In this document: piece by piece, positions 60,296 to 64,000 of the stretch
Layout: each line of letters opens with the position of its first letter
Position numbering within the stretch: the stretch's first letter is position 1
DNA from: Actinomycetes bacterium
GTDB lineage: Bacteria > Actinomycetota > Acidimicrobiia > Acidimicrobiales > JAMCPL01
Assembly (NCBI GenBank): GCA_021846515.1
Contig: JAJZWU010000007.1
Span: 1-64,000, forward strand
Direction of reading: 5' to 3'
Length of the DNA: 64,000 nt
The notes under the pieces: generated by a model
What the model was told of the DNA's origin: nothing
The model's input: the letters and a program-made list of their open reading frames with translations, nothing else
Database searches by the model: none
Position numbers and translations under genes: made by a program

Positions 60296-61420
60296 GTGGC
60301 AAAGACTATATGTGAACTGCTGGGAATAGAGTATCCGTTACTTGCTTTCAGCCACTGCAGAGACGTTGTGGCAGCCGTATCGAAAGCAGGAGGCATGGGC
60401 GTGCTGGGGGCTGTAAGCTACACCCCGGATGAACTCGAGATAGAGCTAAAATGGATTGAAGGTCAGATTGGTAATCTACCATATGGCGTAGATGTTCTAA
60501 TCCCGGCCAGCCTGAAGGGACTCGAGAACCTTAAGCCTGAGGACCTACAGGGAATAGACATAAAATCGCTTCTCCCCGCCGAACAGGTAAAATTCCTTGA
60601 CAATCTACTCTCCCAGTACGGTATCCCGGAGTTGACAGAGGAGCAAGAAGCATCTGGCGAATTGGGGAGGCTCTCACTGCCGACAACGCTGGCAGACATT
60701 GGGCTCAGGCATCCAATAAAGCTCATAGCCAGCGCGCTGGGACCGCCGCCAGCCAAACTCGTGGAAGACGCACACAATGCTGGAGTGCTAGTGGTCGCGT
60801 TGGCTGGCACCAAGGAGCATGCCGTGAGGCAGAAGGAGGCAGGCGTAGATATTATCGTTGCGCAAGGTACTGAGGCAGGAGGCCACACTGGGCAAATCGG
60901 GACTATGGTACTGGTTCCTGAGGTAGTGGATGCGGTATATCCTACTCCGGTACTTGCTGCCGGTGGAATAGCTACCGGTCGCCAAATGGCAGCCGCAATG
61001 GCTTTGGGTGCGCAAGGTGTCTGGACTGGCTCGGTATGGCTAACCACCGAAGAGGCGGAGACCAATCCTGTAGTGAAGCAGAAGTTCCTAGAAGCATCAT
61101 CCAGCGATACAATAAGGTCACGCTCCAGGACGGGAAAGCCGGCGCGCCAATTGAAGAGCGCATGGACAAACGCATGGGAGTCACCCGATAGTCCAGGTAC
61201 ATTACCCATGCCGATGCAGCCGCTACTGGTACAAGAAGCCATTGAGAGGATCGACAAGGCAGCTATCTCAGGAAATGAGGGAGCTAAAGAACTGGCCAAT
61301 TATTTCGTCGGGCAGGTAGTCGGTATGCTCAATTCCGTCAAACCTACCAGGCAGGTAGTACTGGACATCATCCATGAATATGTCGATACTATCCAGGAAT
61401 TACATGAACTACTACAATAG
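60296..61420 (+). CDS. Nitronate monooxygenase/2-nitropropane dioxygenase-like flavoprotein (GTG start)
   Basis: IVAQGTEAGGHTGQIGTMVLVPEVVDAV...LAAGGIATGRQMAAAMALGAQGVWTGSVWLTTEEA. Confidence 0.92.
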   Translation: MAKTICELLGIEYPLLAFSHCRDVVAAVSKAGGMGVLGAVSYTPDELEIELKWIEGQIGNLPYGVDVLIPASLKGLENLKPEDLQGIDIKSLLPAEQVKFLDNLLSQYGIPELTEEQEASGELGRLSLPTTLADIGLRHPIKLIASALGPPPAKLVEDAHNAGVLVVALAGTKEHAVRQKEAGVDIIVAQGTEAGGHTGQIGTMVLVPEVVDAVYPTPVLAAGGIATGRQMAAAMALGAQGVWTGSVWLTTEEAETNPVVKQKFLEASSSDTIRSRSRTGKPARQLKSAWTNAWESPDSPGTLPMPMQPLLVQEAIERIDKAAISGNEGAKELANYFVGQVVGMLNSVKPTRQVVLDIIHEYVDTIQELHELLQ

Positions 61421-62581
61421 TTATGGCACATAGAGATGTAAGAATGCAAGTGTCGAGTAGGCTACAAGGCTCGCGGCCAGTCCAGCCAGTACGAGCCTCT
61501 CTACCCTGGGTCCTGCTGTCAGGCAAGCTCCGGCAATAACCAGAGGAAAGGCTGACATTGCATAGCGCTCGAATGAGTCTATATTATGACCGGATAATGC
61601 CACTAATATCACCGCAAGCGCAAATGCCCCATAAGACGCCGGCAGCTTCCAGAAGGCCACTACAATCAGGGCCACAGAAAGAAGAGCCCACGGCAAGTGT
61701 AGCGCCTCCTCTAAATGATGGCCTGATATGAGCATTGATGCTTCATGGTATAGGGTTACAAGGGGATCAGTAAATCCACCTCTATGTCGTTGCTCTATGT
61801 GTATAGGAGCCAGCAGATGATGGTAGTACAGCCCCAGAAATGAAAGATACCCCACAACGCCCATAGGCCCACCCGCAACAGCAGCTGCCCGGGCAATGCG
61901 GTCACGAATACCCACCTCCCATAAACCGCTTAAAGCCTCTACAATGGCAGGAATGGCAAACAGTATCCCAATAGGTCTGGTAAGGCCGGCGAGAATACCG
62001 AATACCATGGCCCACCACCATCTATGGCCTCTCAATGCAATAAAACCAGCTACCGTAAAGACGAGTAACGTCGCCTCTGCATAACCCATGACATAAGTAA
62101 ATGCAGCGGGAGCAAGAGACATCAGCCAGGCGGAGCGAGTAGCAAGCTCATCATCACCGGTCTCTCGCGCCACCAGAACTACCAGTAATACGAGCCCACA
62201 CAGATCCGATAGATTAGCCACGACCAGTAGTGATAGGCGCACATTCCCCAGCAAAACAAAACTGACGGCCTTGACAATAAGGGGAAAAAGTGGGAAAAAC
62301 CTCAGGGAAGAGTAGCCGAGAAAGCCATAACCATGAGCTGCTATGCTCCCGTACCATCCCGCATCCCAACTAAATAATCCTTGTCTGGCAACATTGGCCA
62401 TAGATGCTGGCAAGTGCCCCTTGGTCGCAATTCCACGAGCCATATAAACCATGGGAATGACCACTAATCTAGTGACCAACCATGGGAAGAATGCGGCGCT
62501 TACACCAAGCCGTAGACTGTCTCGATCCAGCCATCCGCGACAATTGCTGGATCGATTGACATATTGGCTAATTGGCACCAA
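61421..62581 (-). CDS. Integral membrane glycosyltransferase (PIG-V/GT39-like mannosyltransferase)
   Basis: WDAGWYGSIAAHGYGFLGYSSLRFFPLFPLIVKAV, multi-TM. Confidence 0.8.
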   Translation of the reverse strand: MVPISQYVNRSSNCRGWLDRDSLRLGVSAAFFPWLVTRLVVIPMVYMARGIATKGHLPASMANVARQGLFSWDAGWYGSIAAHGYGFLGYSSLRFFPLFPLIVKAVSFVLLGNVRLSLLVVANLSDLCGLVLLVVLVARETGDDELATRSAWLMSLAPAAFTYVMGYAEATLLVFTVAGFIALRGHRWWWAMVFGILAGLTRPIGILFAIPAIVEALSGLWEVGIRDRIARAAAVAGGPMGVVGYLSFLGLYYHHLLAPIHIEQRHRGGFTDPLVTLYHEASMLISGHHLEEALHLPWALLSVALIVVAFWKLPASYGAFALAVILVALSGHNIDSFERYAMSAFPLVIAGACLTAGPRVERLVLAGLAASLVAYSTLAFLHLYVP

Positions 62582-62760
62582 AGCAAGTATAGCTCATAGC
62601 GATCATGGAAGCCAGGATTTTCGGCAACATCGCTTACGACAACAGAGGCATGCCATAGCACAAACATGCAATGACGCAGGAAAACCATTGATAATTACCA
62701 TGCAACCAAGAACCTGAACCATCCGAGACAATACGAAACATAAAATGCTACACTTACGGT

Positions 62761-62961
62761 ATGGGCTTGATGCGATCGTTGCTAAGACACGAAGAAAAAG
62801 TGCAACAACGGAAAGCGGCTGCAAACGGTTGCATGATACTAATCATCCTGCTAATAATAATCGTTATAGCAGTAGTGATACTGGCCACTCACGGTGCAGC
62901 TATACATCATTTCCTATCGCACCTGCCCAATAAAACTACCCCCACCCCGCCAAACACATAA
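62761..62961 (+). CDS. Small single-TM protein, unknown function
   Basis: 66 aa, LIILLIIIVIAVVILATHGAAI TM segment. Confidence 0.4.
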   Translation: MGLMRSLLRHEEKVQQRKAAANGCMILIILLIIIVIAVVILATHGAAIHHFLSHLPNKTTPTPPNT

Positions 62962-63086
62962 CCGGCTGGCCGCGAGCATAATCCCCCGGTTAACCATGAG
63001 AAGTTATGCCTGGTCAGGCATTGCAGAAGCCGTTTAGTACTTCTCGATTTGTTGCGGCCGGTAATGGCTGTAAGCAACGCGCTTAA

Positions 63087-63977
63087 TCAGGTATCCAGAA
63101 AACGCCTTACAGCAAACGCAGAGCCAAGAGCGCCAATCACAACCCCAATTAAAAGAATAGCAACAAGAATAAACGCCAACTCCCCCCCTGCCAACCTCAT
63201 CTTGTATAACGTACTCAGAGTATTCCCGGCACTGGCACTGTCCAACTGCCAATTCAAAATTGATACGACCGCCACCGCGACCAGCGCACCAATCAGCCCC
63301 TGAACCAGACCTTCAAGCATAAATGGAACTCTTATAAACCAATTCGTTGCACCTACCAACTTCATAACCGATACCTCTTTACGCCGGGAAAAAATGGCAA
63401 GCCTGATGGTATTGATAATCAGCGCCAGAGCAGAGATAAGCAATATGAGCGCTACGATCAAGAACGACAATTGGGCAATGTGTGTAACGTTTTCCATATT
63501 ATGAATTGCCTTGCTTGGATAACTGACGTTAAGTACGCCGGGCATATTGGTAAACCTGGCAGCTATAGCGGCAGCCTCATTGGGGTTCTTCAGAACGCAC
63601 TGGTCCGATGCAGGAGTATCGGATGGCGTCATAGCACCTGATGCCGAGCCAAGCAAACTCTGAAAGAACTGCTTTCCCTGGTCATAGTTGTATGTCTGCG
63701 TCCTGTACGCACAGGACTTTACATAAGTTAACTGGGTCAGTTCATCGCCGACAGCACCCTGCTCGGTTACCGATGAACTCGGATGGAACCACACAATTAC
63801 GTTTACACCGTGGCGCCACTCGGTAGTCGCATTGGAAACTCCCTGGCGTAAAAAGAGGGCAGCACCTACCAGCGACAGTGAAATGGCTACAGTCAAGACA
63901 GCGGCAATCGTCATCAGGCGGTTACGCCATAAATTACTCCCTGCTTCTTTGGTGGCAAAACTCACCGGAAGGCTCAA
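63087..63977 (-). CDS. ftsX: Cell division protein FtsX (start may lie further upstream)
   Basis: LWRNRLMTIAAVLTVAISLSLVG, RRKEVSVMKLVGATNWFIRVPFMLEGLVQGLIGAL. Confidence 0.93.
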   Translation of the reverse strand: MSLPVSFATKEAGSNLWRNRLMTIAAVLTVAISLSLVGAALFLRQGVSNATTEWRHGVNVIVWFHPSSSVTEQGAVGDELTQLTYVKSCAYRTQTYNYDQGKQFFQSLLGSASGAMTPSDTPASDQCVLKNPNEAAAIAARFTNMPGVLNVSYPSKAIHNMENVTHIAQLSFLIVALILLISALALIINTIRLAIFSRRKEVSVMKLVGATNWFIRVPFMLEGLVQGLIGALVAVAVVSILNWQLDSASAGNTLSTLYKMRLAGGELAFILVAILLIGVVIGALGSAFAVRRFLDT

Positions 63978-64000
63978 TGAAACTAACCCTTTCGCCCTCT

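Noticed and set aside
60463-61299. 278-aa ORF on the minus strand
   Set aside because: Lies wholly antisense to the well-supported nitronate monooxygenase-like gene; composition (Ser/Ala/Pro-rich) looks like a shadow frame
1-64000. CRISPR array, prophage, toxin-antitoxin or defense island
   Set aside because: No regularly spaced direct repeats, cas genes, phage structural genes or typical TA pairs were seen

Overview
The window is a chromosomal segment of an actinobacterium. I favour an Acidimicrobiia-like lineage of moderate GC, because it combines a fused CofG/CofH FO synthase (FbiC), classical men genes and an actinobacterial-type transaldolase; this is inference, not a computed placement. 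Most of it is core metabolism. Minus strand, start of window: mreB N-terminus, ndk, folC, clpX, clpP, tig. Plus strand: a GAF-GGDEF-EAL protein, an APC permease, and a tandem set of four CrtI/PYROXD2-like (COG1233-type) flavoprotein oxidoreductases with an unrecognised small protein in the middle. Minus strand: miaA/miaB, a cold-shock-like protein, hisG, ribH, ribBA, ribD. Plus strand: thioesterase, nagA, and a pentose-phosphate cluster (tkt, tal, gnd, zwf, pgl) running into fbiC and a LOG-family gene. Then a COG4315-like lipoprotein, a GntR regulator, DUF1634 + TauE/SafE, menH/menD, a giant secreted S53 (sedolisin/kumamolisin) protease, menA/menB/menE, GNAT, YqgE/AlgH, a transglutaminase-DUF58-MoxR operon, DUF1015, a nitronate monooxygenase-like protein, a membrane glycosyltransferase and ftsX. 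The best candidates for something undescribed are (1) the A-B-x-A'-B' array of four paralogous flavoenzymes plus an orphan 177-aa protein (11.5-18.8 kb), and (2) the S53 protease whose catalytic domain is split by seven Cys-paired repeats that look like a seven-bladed propeller, followed by IPT and three 'DTR' repeats. Two IS200/IS605-like end remnants are also visible in intergenic DNA. I saw no tRNA, rRNA, CRISPR array, intact transposon or prophage.
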